A stretch of DNA of 54,806 nucleotides from Lachnospiraceae bacterium (GTDB taxonomy: Bacteria; Bacillota; Clostridia; Lachnospirales; Lachnospiraceae): assembly GCA_024403455.1 (NCBI GenBank), contig JAKSRR010000020.1, forward strand, positions 1-54,806. Reading direction: 5' to 3'. The notes under the pieces were generated by a model. The model was not told the DNA's origin and did not search any database. It saw only the letters and a program-made list of their open reading frames with translations. How positions within the stretch are numbered: position 1 is the stretch's first letter; the number at the start of each line of letters is the position of its first letter. Made by a program: the position numbers and the translations under genes. This document shows, in pieces, positions 7,783 through 16,901 of the stretch.

Positions 7783-8802
7783 ATGGCAAAGTTTATAAAT
7801 GTTGATTCATTACCTAATATTCCTTGGCAGGAGAGACCCGAGGGAATCAAAGGTGCGCCTGTTTGGAGATATACGGAAAATCCGATTATCGATCGCAATC
7901 CGGTAGAAGGCGTTGCCAGGATTTTCAACTCTGCCGTTATGCCCTATGAAGGAAAGTTTATTGGTGTGTTCCGTGGGGAGCAGACCAATGGTGTTCCTTA
8001 CATCTATCTTGGCAGATCAGAAGATGCTATCCACTGGGAATTTGATAAGGAAAAGATTCCCTTTGTAGATGAAGAAGGAAAGCCCTTCATGCCTGTTTAT
8101 GCTTATGATCCTCGTCTTGTTAAGGTGGAGGATACCTACTATATTATCTGGTGCGGAGATTTCTACGGTGCAGCCATTGGTATGGCGAAGACCACAGATT
8201 TCAAGACCTTCACCAGAATTGAGAATCCATTCCTTCCCTTCAATAGAAATGCGGTTCTGTTCCCTCGTAAGATTAACGGAAACTTTGTGCTGTTTAGCCG
8301 TCCTTCCGATTCTGGTCATACACCTTTTGGTGATGTTTTTATCTCTGAAAGCCCTGATCTTACCTATTGGGGTAAGCACAGACACGTTATGAGTCGTGGC
8401 TCTGAGTGGTGGGAGTCTGTGAAGATTGGTGGTGGCGCTGCGCCTATTGAAACGGATGAAGGCTGGCTTTTGTTCTATCATGGTGTATCTGGTACCTGCA
8501 ACGGTTTCGTTTACTCCATTGGTGGTGCAATTTTAGATATTGATAATCCTTCTATTGTGAAGTACCGTTGCACCAACTTCCTTTTAACACCGGAGCAATG
8601 GTATGAGGAAAGAGGCTTTGTGCCGAATGTATGCTTCCCTTGCGCAACGCTGCAGGATAAGGATACTGGACGTATTGCTATTTACTATGGTGCAGCAGAT
8701 AGTTACGTAGGACTTGCTTTTACACAGCTCGACGATATTGTAAAATATATCAAGGAGAACAGTGTTCTGACAGACACTGACACCGAAATCGGTAAAAGAT
8801 AA
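7783..8802 (+). CDS. GH130 glycoside phosphorylase, probable beta-mannoside phosphorylase
   Basis: The 339-residue protein has no signal peptide and is therefore cytoplasmic. It has the five-bladed propeller features of GH130: R-I-F-N-S-A near the start, the catalytic proton donor Asp109 in Y-D-P-R-L, and phosphate-binding-region motifs N-R-N-A-V-L-F-P-R and L-F-S-R-P-S-D. Length and motifs resemble GH130_2 beta-1,4-mannooligosaccharide phosphorylases, though beta-1,2-mannoside or other mannosyl/glucosyl linkages cannot be excluded. It would use inorganic phosphate to release mannose 1-phosphate from imported oligosaccharides. It is the first gene of the twelve-gene transport locus, which suggests it processes what that locus imports. 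Confidence 0.88.
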   Translation: MAKFINVDSLPNIPWQERPEGIKGAPVWRYTENPIIDRNPVEGVARIFNSAVMPYEGKFIGVFRGEQTNGVPYIYLGRSEDAIHWEFDKEKIPFVDEEGKPFMPVYAYDPRLVKVEDTYYIIWCGDFYGAAIGMAKTTDFKTFTRIENPFLPFNRNAVLFPRKINGNFVLFSRPSDSGHTPFGDVFISESPDLTYWGKHRHVMSRGSEWWESVKIGGGAAPIETDEGWLLFYHGVSGTCNGFVYSIGGAILDIDNPSIVKYRCTNFLLTPEQWYEERGFVPNVCFPCATLQDKDTGRIAIYYGAADSYVGLAFTQLDDIVKYIKENSVLTDTDTEIGKR

Positions 8803-8817
8803 GTAAGGAATTGTAAA

Positions 8818-9504
8818 GTGCAGGATATTTTCGGAAGTGAAGGACCCGTTATGGAGTTCTTTAGAAAAACAGGACTCCTTATATTCGCCTCCCTATTGTG
8901 GCTTCTGGGCTCGCTGCCGGTGGTAACACTTGGCGGCAGCTCTGCAGCCCTTTACTATACCGTGGTTAAGAGCATTCGCCATGAAAGAAGTCATGTGCAT
9001 ATTGAGTTCTGGCGGGCTTACAAGCGGAATTTTAAAAATGGAATTTTACTAACTATTATTTATGCATTCCTCGGGTTTATGATATACTTAAACAGAGGGT
9101 TAATTTTAGCAGCATCGGAAGGTAACGCTGAAGTGCTGCAGTCGTATTTTTTGGGGAAAGTTGGGGGAAGTTCTGTAACAGTATTTGTGGTATTGAATGG
9201 TCTAGCCATTGTTCTTCTTGTACTGCTACTCTATTTACTTCCTGTTATGACCAGATTTGAGATGAAACTGTCAGGTTTATTAAAACTGGCATTCTATCTG
9301 GCGATTCGTTATTTTTATTTCACCATTGCAATGTTACTCGGACTAGCTGTGCTGATGTACGGTTTTGTCCGATTTATGCCATTTCCGTGTCTCTTCTTTG
9401 TGCCGGGTATATGGACCTATGCTACTTCCTATTTGGTGGAAAAAGCGATGCGTCCTTATATGGGTGAGCCTAAGGAAGGCGAAGATGCATGGTGGCTTGA
9501 ATAA
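8818..9504 (+). CDS. YesL-like (DUF624) membrane protein
   Basis: The 228-residue polytopic protein has about five hydrophobic segments. Its N-terminal S-L-P-V-V-T-L-G-G-S-S-A-A-L-Y-Y matches the DUF624/YesL signature (L-P-V-x-T-x-G-x-x-x-x-A-L). YesL family genes are regularly found beside carbohydrate ABC importers in Firmicutes; their function is not established. The start is GTG 8818, preceded by AAGGAAT; the gap to GH130 is only 15 bases, so the two are co-transcribed. A paralogue lies at 50520 beside the second importer of this window, which supports a transport-associated role. Confidence 0.85.
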   Translation: MQDIFGSEGPVMEFFRKTGLLIFASLLWLLGSLPVVTLGGSSAALYYTVVKSIRHERSHVHIEFWRAYKRNFKNGILLTIIYAFLGFMIYLNRGLILAASEGNAEVLQSYFLGKVGGSSVTVFVVLNGLAIVLLVLLLYLLPVMTRFEMKLSGLLKLAFYLAIRYFYFTIAMLLGLAVLMYGFVRFMPFPCLFFVPGIWTYATSYLVEKAMRPYMGEPKEGEDAWWLE

Positions 9505-9558
9505 AACATATATCGTATGTGAGTACGTACCTATAAAGTTTTCGGAAGGTGATACTGT

Positions 9559-12500
9559 ATGAGAAAAAGAAACAGGAAAGTAGGAAAGCGTTTCGTAGCT
9601 ACTGCGCTATGCCTGAGCTTAATGAATTCCGTATTTACGGGATCCACAATGCTTGCTTCTGCAGCAGACAGAGAAAGCATGGCGGAAGCATACGAAGAGT
9701 TTATGATGGATCTGACTAGCGATGATTATAGAGATCTCGTCAGCACCTATTCCATTGATTCTTCTATTCCTGATTATAAGGATTATATTAAGACATATCC
9801 TCAGGTATTCCCCACGGATGAGATTGTTATTGGGGGAACGGAGTATAGCCGTTATGAGGATGATGGTCAGGCAGTAACTCCTGTGACCTACAGTGACTTC
9901 GAAGGTGTGGCTGGAGACAGCCTTTTGATGACAGAGTACGCTATGGTAGAGTATGATTTCGATGTAGCAACCTCTGGATATTATGATCTTTCTTTACTAT
10001 ATTATCCTATCGCTGGTAAGAGCAGTACCATCCAGCGTTCTTTCTTTATCGACGGAAAACTTCCCTATGGTGAGATGGCACTTGTTGAGTTTGCCCGTGT
10101 GTGGACCAATGATGTTACTAACACCTATTTAAATGCAGATGGTGTTGTTGTAAAGCAGTGGATGCAGGATAACCAGGGCAATGACTTAAAGCCAGCTTCC
10201 GTTGAAATTCCTGAATGGCAGACTTCTTACTGCCATGATTCCAATGGTTATGTTGTTGATGATTTGAAGATTTATCTTGAGGCAGGGGAGCATACCCTTA
10301 CCTTATTAAGCCAGCGTGAGCCCATGCTGCTTCGTGAGATTAAGTTCTCTAACAGAGAAAAGGCACTTAGCTATGCAGACCAGAAAGCACAGTGGGATGC
10401 AAAGGGATATCAGAATACGGTTGGTCAGGAAGTTCGTATTGAGGCAGAAAATGCAACAAAGACTTCCTCACAGATGCTTTATCCGAAGCAGGATCAGTCT
10501 TCTCCCGCAGTTTACCCCAGCAGCCCTAAGGCGTTATTAAATAATAGTATCGGTGGTACCTCCTGGCAGGAAGCTGGACAGTGGATTGAGTGGGAGTTTG
10601 AGGCACCGAAGGATGGTTACTACAATATTGCTTTCTACGATAAGCAGAACTTCGTTCGTGGTATTTATGTCTCCAGAAAGATTTATATTGATGGAGAGGT
10701 TCCTTTCAGTGAATTAGAGCAGTATGGCTTTAACTATAAGCAGAGCTGGCGTAAGGATGTTCTTTCCGATGAGGAAGGCAATCCTTACAGTTTCTATCTT
10801 GCACAGGGTACTCACACCATTCGTATGGAAGTGGTTCTTGGTGATTTCTCCGAAATCATTGCGACCGTACAGTCTGCGGTACAGGATCTGAACAGCATCT
10901 ATCGTCAGATTATTCGTATCACTGGTGTAGCACCAGATGAATTCCGTGATTATCAGTTAACAACCTCTCTTCCTGGCCTAGAACAGGAATTAATTGATGT
11001 TCGTGCGAAGATTGATTCCGCGATCGTTGCATTACAGACCATCGCTGGAAACAATACCGATAAGACGACAACATTAATCACCATGCGTGACCAGTTAGAC
11101 GAGTTGATTAAAGACCAGGAGCGCTTTACGGAAGTCATCAGCTCTTATAAGGTAAATGTGCGTGCTTGCGGTAACTGGATTACCCAGGTTGTACAGCAGC
11201 CTCTACAGGTGGATAGAATTTATGTATATTCTCCTGAAAATGAGCCTACCATCAAGGGCGCTGGCTGGTGGAGTCGTTTTGTATACGAATTAAAGAGATT
11301 GTTCTACTCTTTCATCGTAGACTATAACCAGATTGGTAACATTGCAGATGAGAATGATGACAATCCTACCATTACTTTATGGATTGGTACCGGTCGTGAC
11401 CAGGCGAATGTTGTAAAGGCTCTGATTGATGAGAACTTTACTCCTAATACGAATATTAACGTCAATGTGCAGTTAGTAGATATGTCGACGCTATTAAAGG
11501 CCGAACTGGCAGGGGAAGGTCCCGACGTGGCCATTCAGGTTGGACCCACCCAGACGGCAACAGGACAGGTTGCGGCCAACATGATTGCAGCGGGAAATGA
11601 TACTCCTGTTAACTATGGTATTCGACATGCCGTTCTGGATCTTACCCAGTTTGCAGATTATGAGCAGGTAGCTACCAGATTTAGCGATAGTGCAACCTTG
11701 CAGTTTACCTATGATGGCTCCACCTATGCACTTCCGGATACCCAGACCTTCTTAATGATGTTCTACAGAAAGGACATTTTAAAGGAAATCGGTATGGAAA
11801 TCCCTAGAACCTGGGATGAAGTAAAGGTTGCCATGACCGTATTAAGTAAGAACCAGATGGAATTTGGTATGTTCCCTGGTGAGCAGATTTTCGCAATGCT
11901 TCTGTTCCAGCAGGGCGGCGATTACTATAAGTATGATGGTAAGGCATCAGATCTTGATTCCGATATTGCAGTAAATGCATTTAAGGATTACTGCGAGTTC
12001 TACACAGACTACAAGCTGGAAAAAGAAACCTCTGTAGAAGAACGATTCAGAACAGGTGAGTGTCCCATCATCATTGCAGATTACACGGTGTTCAATAACT
12101 TAGCAGTATCTGCACCAGATATTGAAGGACTTTGGGATTTCACCGTTGTTCCCGGTATTGAGAATCCTGACGGAAGCATCAACCACGCAACCGGAAGTAC
12201 CGGTCTGGCAGATATGATTATGGCTAGTACCGAATATCCTGATGAAAGCTGGGAGTTCCTGAAGTGGTGGACCAGCGCAGAGACCCAGACATTATTTGGT
12301 CGTGAGATGGAAAGCCTTATGGGCTCTGCAGGACGTGTTGCTACAGCGAACCTAGAGGCTCTTGGCAATCTCTCCTGGAAGGTGGAAGATTACAAGGCGC
12401 TCATGCAGCAGTTTGAGCAGGTACAGGGAATTCCTCAGGTGCCTGGTGGATATTACTCCTGGCGAAACGTAAACAACGCATTCTATACCGTAACTACAGA

Positions 12501-12615
12501 TGCGACCGCAGCAACGCCGAGAGAAGAGCTCATGGAAAAGGTGGAATACATCAACGATGAGATCAACTACAAGCGTGAAGAATTAGGACTTCCATTATTG
12601 GAAGAGGGCGAATAA
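9559..12615 (+). CDS. Secreted CBM-like / family 1 solute-binding fusion protein
   Basis: The 1018-residue protein has a Sec signal peptide (about 1-36, ending A-S-A-A-D) with no lipobox Cys. Two consecutive beta-sandwich modules follow, at about 95-265 and 290-430. Both contain G-Y-Y-D/N-(L/I), a F/Y-I-D-G-(K/E)-(L/V)-P-(Y/F) strand and G-(E/T)-H-T-(L/I) near the end, like CBM6/35-type carbohydrate-binding domains. A helical linker (about 435-545) leads to a complete extracellular solute-binding domain (about 600-1018, L-W-I-G-T-G-R-D ... G-E-G-P-D-V-A ... Y-A-L-P-D-T-Q-T ... T-W-D-E-V). The usual solute-binding protein is about 400-550 residues and lipid-anchored, so both size and anchoring are unusual. 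It lies directly upstream of two permease genes and presumably delivers the bound glycan to them. Confidence 0.85.
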   Translation: MRKRNRKVGKRFVATALCLSLMNSVFTGSTMLASAADRESMAEAYEEFMMDLTSDDYRDLVSTYSIDSSIPDYKDYIKTYPQVFPTDEIVIGGTEYSRYEDDGQAVTPVTYSDFEGVAGDSLLMTEYAMVEYDFDVATSGYYDLSLLYYPIAGKSSTIQRSFFIDGKLPYGEMALVEFARVWTNDVTNTYLNADGVVVKQWMQDNQGNDLKPASVEIPEWQTSYCHDSNGYVVDDLKIYLEAGEHTLTLLSQREPMLLREIKFSNREKALSYADQKAQWDAKGYQNTVGQEVRIEAENATKTSSQMLYPKQDQSSPAVYPSSPKALLNNSIGGTSWQEAGQWIEWEFEAPKDGYYNIAFYDKQNFVRGIYVSRKIYIDGEVPFSELEQYGFNYKQSWRKDVLSDEEGNPYSFYLAQGTHTIRMEVVLGDFSEIIATVQSAVQDLNSIYRQIIRITGVAPDEFRDYQLTTSLPGLEQELIDVRAKIDSAIVALQTIAGNNTDKTTTLITMRDQLDELIKDQERFTEVISSYKVNVRACGNWITQVVQQPLQVDRIYVYSPENEPTIKGAGWWSRFVYELKRLFYSFIVDYNQIGNIADENDDNPTITLWIGTGRDQANVVKALIDENFTPNTNINVNVQLVDMSTLLKAELAGEGPDVAIQVGPTQTATGQVAANMIAAGNDTPVNYGIRHAVLDLTQFADYEQVATRFSDSATLQFTYDGSTYALPDTQTFLMMFYRKDILKEIGMEIPRTWDEVKVAMTVLSKNQMEFGMFPGEQIFAMLLFQQGGDYYKYDGKASDLDSDIAVNAFKDYCEFYTDYKLEKETSVEERFRTGECPIIIADYTVFNNLAVSAPDIEGLWDFTVVPGIENPDGSINHATGSTGLADMIMASTEYPDESWEFLKWWTSAETQTLFGREMESLMGSAGRVATANLEALGNLSWKVEDYKALMQQFEQVQGIPQVPGGYYSWRNVNNAFYTVTTDATAATPREELMEKVEYINDEINYKREELGLPLLEEGE

Positions 12616-12650
12616 AAAACTGGGTGACAGTGGAAAGGAGGAAGTAACTC

Positions 12651-13781
12651 GTGGCAAAAGATGAGAAGAACATCAAAGCGGAAGAAGTAGAGAAGGATAC
12701 GAAGGCTATATTAGAAGAGAAGACCGAAAAGCAGTCTGCTCTTTTAGACCGAGCAGGCGTAGATGCTTTGGAAGCGATGGAGTACTCTGAGAAAACAAAG
12801 AAAGCGATTGCGAAGCTCTCTGAAAAAGAAATTGCAATGGCTAATGAAAAGGGAATGAGCTTAGAAGCTTATGCAGTAGCAAAGAAGCAGGGAACCCTTG
12901 GATACAGATTAAAGAGATCCAGCTGGTCCTATGGAATGATTGCCCCTTACTTCATTCTGTTTTTCTTCTTTACGGTACTTCCTGTAATTATGAGTATCGT
13001 ACTTTCCTTCACATACTTTAATATGTTGGAGTTTCCTACTTGGGTAGGTTGGAGAAACTATATAAAACTGTTCCTGGAAGATGACGTATTCATGGTGGCC
13101 TTAAAGAATACCTTGATTTTCGCCGTTATCACTGGACCAATCAGTTACTTCCTGTGCTTATTATTCGCTTGGATTATCAACGAATTTAAGGGCTGGACCA
13201 GAGCCTTCCTTACCCTGATCTTCTATGCGCCCTCTATCTGTGGTAACGCATACCTGGTATGGAACCTCATTCTTACTGGTGACCGCTATGGTTACTTAAA
13301 TGGTATTTTGCTGAAACTTGGCGTCGTTAATGAAGCCGTTGCATGGTTAAAGACAGAAAAGTTCATTCTTCCCTGTCTGATTGTGGTGCAGCTATGGTTA
13401 TCGCTAGGTACAGGTTTCCTTTCCTTTATTGCAGGACTACAAACGGTGGACAAGAGTCTCTACGAGGCAGCGGCCCTAGATGGGGTTAAGAACCGCTGGC
13501 AGGAATTATGGTATGTCACTTTACCTGCCATGAAGCCCCAGTTGATGTTCGGTGCGGTTATGCAGATTACCCAGTCCTTCGCTGTAGCAGATATTTCGAT
13601 TCAGTTGGCAGGAAATCCTTCTGTTAACTATGCCGGTGCAACGGTTGTAACGCATTTGCTTGACTATGGTTCTACCCGATTTGAAATGGGTTACGCGTCG
13701 GCCATAGCGACAGTGCTGTTCCTCCTCATGATTGGTACCAATAAATTGGTACAGAAAATCTTAAGAAGGGTGGGTGAATAA
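12651..13781 (+). CDS. Carbohydrate ABC transporter permease (MalF type), set A
   Basis: The 376-residue protein has six hydrophobic segments after residue about 95 and the EAA loop (Y-E-A-A-A-L-D-G-V-K-N-R-W) that docks the ATPase. The first 80-90 residues are an unusually long, highly charged, probably helical cytoplasmic extension rich in Glu and Lys. Start GTG 12651 is set by AAAGGAGG. It overlaps the next permease by one base (TAATG). It should form the membrane channel with the 13781 product and receive substrate from the CBM/solute-binding fusion. No ATPase is encoded nearby, so a shared MsmK/UgpC-type ATPase is inferred. Confidence 0.92.
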   Translation: MAKDEKNIKAEEVEKDTKAILEEKTEKQSALLDRAGVDALEAMEYSEKTKKAIAKLSEKEIAMANEKGMSLEAYAVAKKQGTLGYRLKRSSWSYGMIAPYFILFFFFTVLPVIMSIVLSFTYFNMLEFPTWVGWRNYIKLFLEDDVFMVALKNTLIFAVITGPISYFLCLLFAWIINEFKGWTRAFLTLIFYAPSICGNAYLVWNLILTGDRYGYLNGILLKLGVVNEAVAWLKTEKFILPCLIVVQLWLSLGTGFLSFIAGLQTVDKSLYEAAALDGVKNRWQELWYVTLPAMKPQLMFGAVMQITQSFAVADISIQLAGNPSVNYAGATVVTHLLDYGSTRFEMGYASAIATVLFLLMIGTNKLVQKILRRVGE

Positions 13782-14665
13782 TGGCTGAGCAACCTAAGAA
13801 GAAAAAAATTAAACGCGGCAAGCAGAAGCAGTTAAACCGCTCCATGGCTGGTAACGCCCTGCTCTTTGCCTTAATGATTTTCTGCGGTATCTTCATGGTT
13901 TTGCCTCTGGTAATGATCGTGAACAACTGCTTAAAGCCTCTTGATGAGCTTTATCAGTTCCCGCCAAAGATTTTCGTTAGAAACCCAACCCTGGAGAACT
14001 TCTCAGACTTGTTCGTATTAATGAATGATTCCTGGGTACCTTTCTCCAGATATATCTTAAATACCATCATTATTACCGTAGGTGGTATGGTTGGACACGT
14101 TGTGCTTGCTTCCATGGCGGCATATCCTCTGGCAAAGCATAAGTTCCCTGGTAAGAATGTACTGTTCTCCATGGTAGTGCTTTCCATGATGTTCTCCTGG
14201 ACAGTAACCCAGATTCCTCAGTACTTAATCATTTCCTGGCTGGGAATCAACAACACCTATTTGGCACTGGTGCTTCCGGCATGGAGTTTCGGTATGGGTC
14301 TATACCTGATGAAACAGTTCATGGAGCAGCTACCAGATTCGCTTATGGAATCGGCAAGACTAGACGGTGCGGATGAAATGACAATTTTCTGGCGTATCGT
14401 TATGCCGAACGTAAAGCCTGCATGGCTTACCTTGGCAATCTTCCAGTTCCAGCAGATGTGGGCCAACACAGGTTCCCTCTTCCTGCGTGATGAACAGTTA
14501 AAGCCTCTGCAGTTCGCACTGCAGCAGATCACGGCCGGTGGTGTAGCCCGTGCCGGTGCGGCAGCCGCTGTTACCTTCATTATTGCGGCAGTGCCCATTA
14601 CATTCTTCATTATTTGTCAGAAGAATGTCTTAGAGACAATGACCACTTCTGGTATGAAGGATTGA
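13781..14665 (+). CDS. Carbohydrate ABC transporter permease (MalG type), set A
   Basis: The 294-residue protein has six membrane segments and the MalG-type EAA loop (E-S-A-R-L-D-G-A-D-E-M-T-I-F-W-R-I-V-M-P). Its N-terminus is short and basic (K-K-K-K-I-K-R-G-K). It is translationally coupled to the preceding permease through a one-base overlap. Together they form the first of two permease pairs in this locus. Confidence 0.92.
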   Translation: MAEQPKKKKIKRGKQKQLNRSMAGNALLFALMIFCGIFMVLPLVMIVNNCLKPLDELYQFPPKIFVRNPTLENFSDLFVLMNDSWVPFSRYILNTIIITVGGMVGHVVLASMAAYPLAKHKFPGKNVLFSMVVLSMMFSWTVTQIPQYLIISWLGINNTYLALVLPAWSFGMGLYLMKQFMEQLPDSLMESARLDGADEMTIFWRIVMPNVKPAWLTLAIFQFQQMWANTGSLFLRDEQLKPLQFALQQITAGGVARAGAAAAVTFIIAAVPITFFIICQKNVLETMTTSGMKD

Positions 14666-14708
14666 TGATTTTTCGAAAGATATTGAGTAAGAATTTGGAA
14701 GGATGCTT

Positions 14709-16232
14709 ATGAAGAAAAGAAGCTTTCTAAACAAATGCACAAGAGTATTAGCAGCTGTGATGGCAGCAGGAACGGTATTCGTTTCTGTGCCCCAGATGGT
14801 AAATGCTGAGGACGAAGAGCCTTTTGATACCTATAACTACGATTATTGGGAGGATGTTGTTTATACGCCTACCCCTTATCAGACCGATGGGCTTGTCAAT
14901 GGTATTGGACTGACCTTCCAGGGAGAAGAGATTGGTGCCTTCAACAATCCTCAGGATTTATGCAAGGATGAACTCGGAAATGTCTATGTGGCAGATACCG
15001 GACGCCAGCGTGTTGTAAAGTTAGATCCTACCCTCACAAAGGTTTTGATGATTTATGAGACCTTTACCAGAGATGGGGAAGAGGATGGATTCAATAACCC
15101 TACAGGTGTATGCGTATCCCAGGAGAACAAGCTATATATTGCGGACTCCATGAACAGACGTGTCGTGATTCTCGATGTAGAAACGGGAGAATACCTTGGA
15201 ATGGTAGACAATCCCCAGTCGGATATTCTGGAAGCTGGTTATGTATTCACACCGCTGAAGGTAACTGTCGACTATGCAAACCGTGTATACTGTGTAGCGC
15301 AGAATATGTTCCAGGGTATTATGGTTTTTGAAGCAGATGGTCAGTTTACTGGATTCTTCGGAACCATCGATGTAACGATTACCTTGTGGGAAAAATTCTG
15401 GAAGAAGATTGCTTCCAAGGAAGAACGTAATAAATCTCAGCTCTTTATTCCTACAGAGTTTACGGGTATCGATGTTGATGAAGATGGTTTCGTATACGCA
15501 ACCAACATTGATGAAAATGGTGAGCAGGGCGTTCGAAGACTGAACCCTAAGGGCGAAGATGTTATCAAAAAGGGTGAGAACAGCAATGTAGGCGGTGATC
15601 TTTGGATTAACGGTAGCTCCGATTATTCCGGTCCTTCCCAGATTGCAGACGTTGTTTATAGAGGTAAAGGTATTTACTCTGTACTCGACCGTAAGAGAGG
15701 AAGAATCTTTACCTACGATCATGAAGGCAATCTCCTTTACATTTTCGGCGGTCGTGGAACCCAGGAAGGAACCTTTGCTTCTCCGGTTGCTATTGAGACC
15801 ATAGGAGAGGATATCGTAGTTTTAGATGCACTGCGAAACTCCATTATTTTATTTAGAGCTACTGAGTATGGAAGTTTGATTAATGAAGCCGTTGCTCTTC
15901 GTTATGACGGTGATGAGACGCTGGCAGTTGAGAAGTGGCGCCAAGTCCTTAAACTGAATGAGAACTTCGAACTTGCAAACGTTGGTATTGGAAAGGCATA
16001 CCTTACTGCAAAGGATAATGAGAGTGCAATGCATTATCTGAAGCTGGGTATGGATAAAGAGTATTACTCCATTGCCTTCAAGCGTTATAGAAATGAGATC
16101 TTAAAGAGTAACTTAAGCGGTATCATGACCGGTGTAATCATTATCATTGTGGGATTCGTTGTGTATTCCAAGTGGAGAGCAAAGCATCCCAAGGGTGATA
16201 AGAAAGTGAAAGAGAAGCAGAGCGACTTTTAA
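14709..16232 (+). CDS. Secreted NHL-propeller / TPR-like protein with C-terminal membrane anchor
   Basis: The 507-residue protein has a signal peptide (about 1-33, V-N-A-E-D), then an extracellular beta-propeller. NHL units are recognisable as F-N-N-P-Q-D-L ... V-Y-V-A-D-T-G-R-Q-R-V-V, F-N-N-P-T-G-V ... L-Y-I-A-D-S-M-N-R-R-V-V, a G-I-D-V-D-E-D-G unit and F-A-S-P-V-A-I-E. A short TPR-like helical stretch (about 385-460) follows, then one membrane helix (about 468-490) and a Lys-rich cytoplasmic tail. ATG 14709 is chosen over 14703 because GGAAGG sits 6-7 bases before it. The topology suggests an outside sensor or scaffold tied to the neighbouring permeases. No catalytic motif is visible and I know of no assigned function. 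Confidence 0.75.
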   Translation: MKKRSFLNKCTRVLAAVMAAGTVFVSVPQMVNAEDEEPFDTYNYDYWEDVVYTPTPYQTDGLVNGIGLTFQGEEIGAFNNPQDLCKDELGNVYVADTGRQRVVKLDPTLTKVLMIYETFTRDGEEDGFNNPTGVCVSQENKLYIADSMNRRVVILDVETGEYLGMVDNPQSDILEAGYVFTPLKVTVDYANRVYCVAQNMFQGIMVFEADGQFTGFFGTIDVTITLWEKFWKKIASKEERNKSQLFIPTEFTGIDVDEDGFVYATNIDENGEQGVRRLNPKGEDVIKKGENSNVGGDLWINGSSDYSGPSQIADVVYRGKGIYSVLDRKRGRIFTYDHEGNLLYIFGGRGTQEGTFASPVAIETIGEDIVVLDALRNSIILFRATEYGSLINEAVALRYDGDETLAVEKWRQVLKLNENFELANVGIGKAYLTAKDNESAMHYLKLGMDKEYYSIAFKRYRNEILKSNLSGIMTGVIIIIVGFVVYSKWRAKHPKGDKKVKEKQSDF

Positions 16233-16250
16233 GTAAAAGGAAAATGATCT

Positions 16251-16883
16251 ATGAAGAAGTACTTTTCTAAAGAAAAATGGAAATATCTCTGGTACACCCT
16301 GTCTCATCCCATGGATGGGTACTACTGGATCAGAAGAAAAGATAAGGGTTCCGTTCCCATTGCATTATTACTGGTGCTGGGATTCTCCCTATGCTTTTCT
16401 TTAAACCGCTATGGTGCCAGCTTTGTAGTAAATGACGTCAACCCTCGTAACGTTAACTCCCTGACAGAGTTATTAGGTGTTGCCCTTCTGTACTTTTTGT
16501 TCTGTGTAGGCAACTGGTCTGTAACCTGTTTGATGAATGGAGAAGGGCGACTAAAGGATATCTGTACGGCGGTGGGGTATGCACTGCTTCCCTTGATTCT
16601 GTGCTATATCCCGGCAACCATCCTAAGCCAGGGCGTGGCGGCAGACGAAGAAGCCTTTTACTTCATTGTCATGGGTGTCGGCATAGCCTGGGGTGCACTG
16701 ATGCTCTTAATGGGCATTATGCAGGTACATAACTACAGTCTAGGAAAGACGATTATTACGTTATTCCTGACATTGCTAGCTGTGTTCATCATTATTTTCT
16801 TAATGTTACTTTTATTAAACCTTATTACACAGGTTTATAACTTCTTCTACAGTATTTATACAGAATTGGTATTTAGAAACTAG
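16251..16883 (+). CDS. YIP1-family-like integral membrane protein
   Basis: The 210-residue protein has a soluble N-terminus containing Y-Y-W-I-R-R-K-D-K-G-S-V and five hydrophobic segments (from about 38 to 205), including a C-D/G-x-x-x-x-Y-A-L-L-P-L-I-L pattern typical of Yip1-domain proteins. Bacterial members have no settled function. It lies 18 bases behind the NHL gene and just ahead of the DUF5696-type gene, so the three are co-expressed and may form one membrane complex. No catalytic residues are evident. Confidence 0.7.
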   Translation: MKKYFSKEKWKYLWYTLSHPMDGYYWIRRKDKGSVPIALLLVLGFSLCFSLNRYGASFVVNDVNPRNVNSLTELLGVALLYFLFCVGNWSVTCLMNGEGRLKDICTAVGYALLPLILCYIPATILSQGVAADEEAFYFIVMGVGIAWGALMLLMGIMQVHNYSLGKTIITLFLTLLAVFIIIFLMLLLLNLITQVYNFFYSIYTELVFRN

Positions 16884-16901
16884 AAAGGCTTGGACTTAAC
16901 A

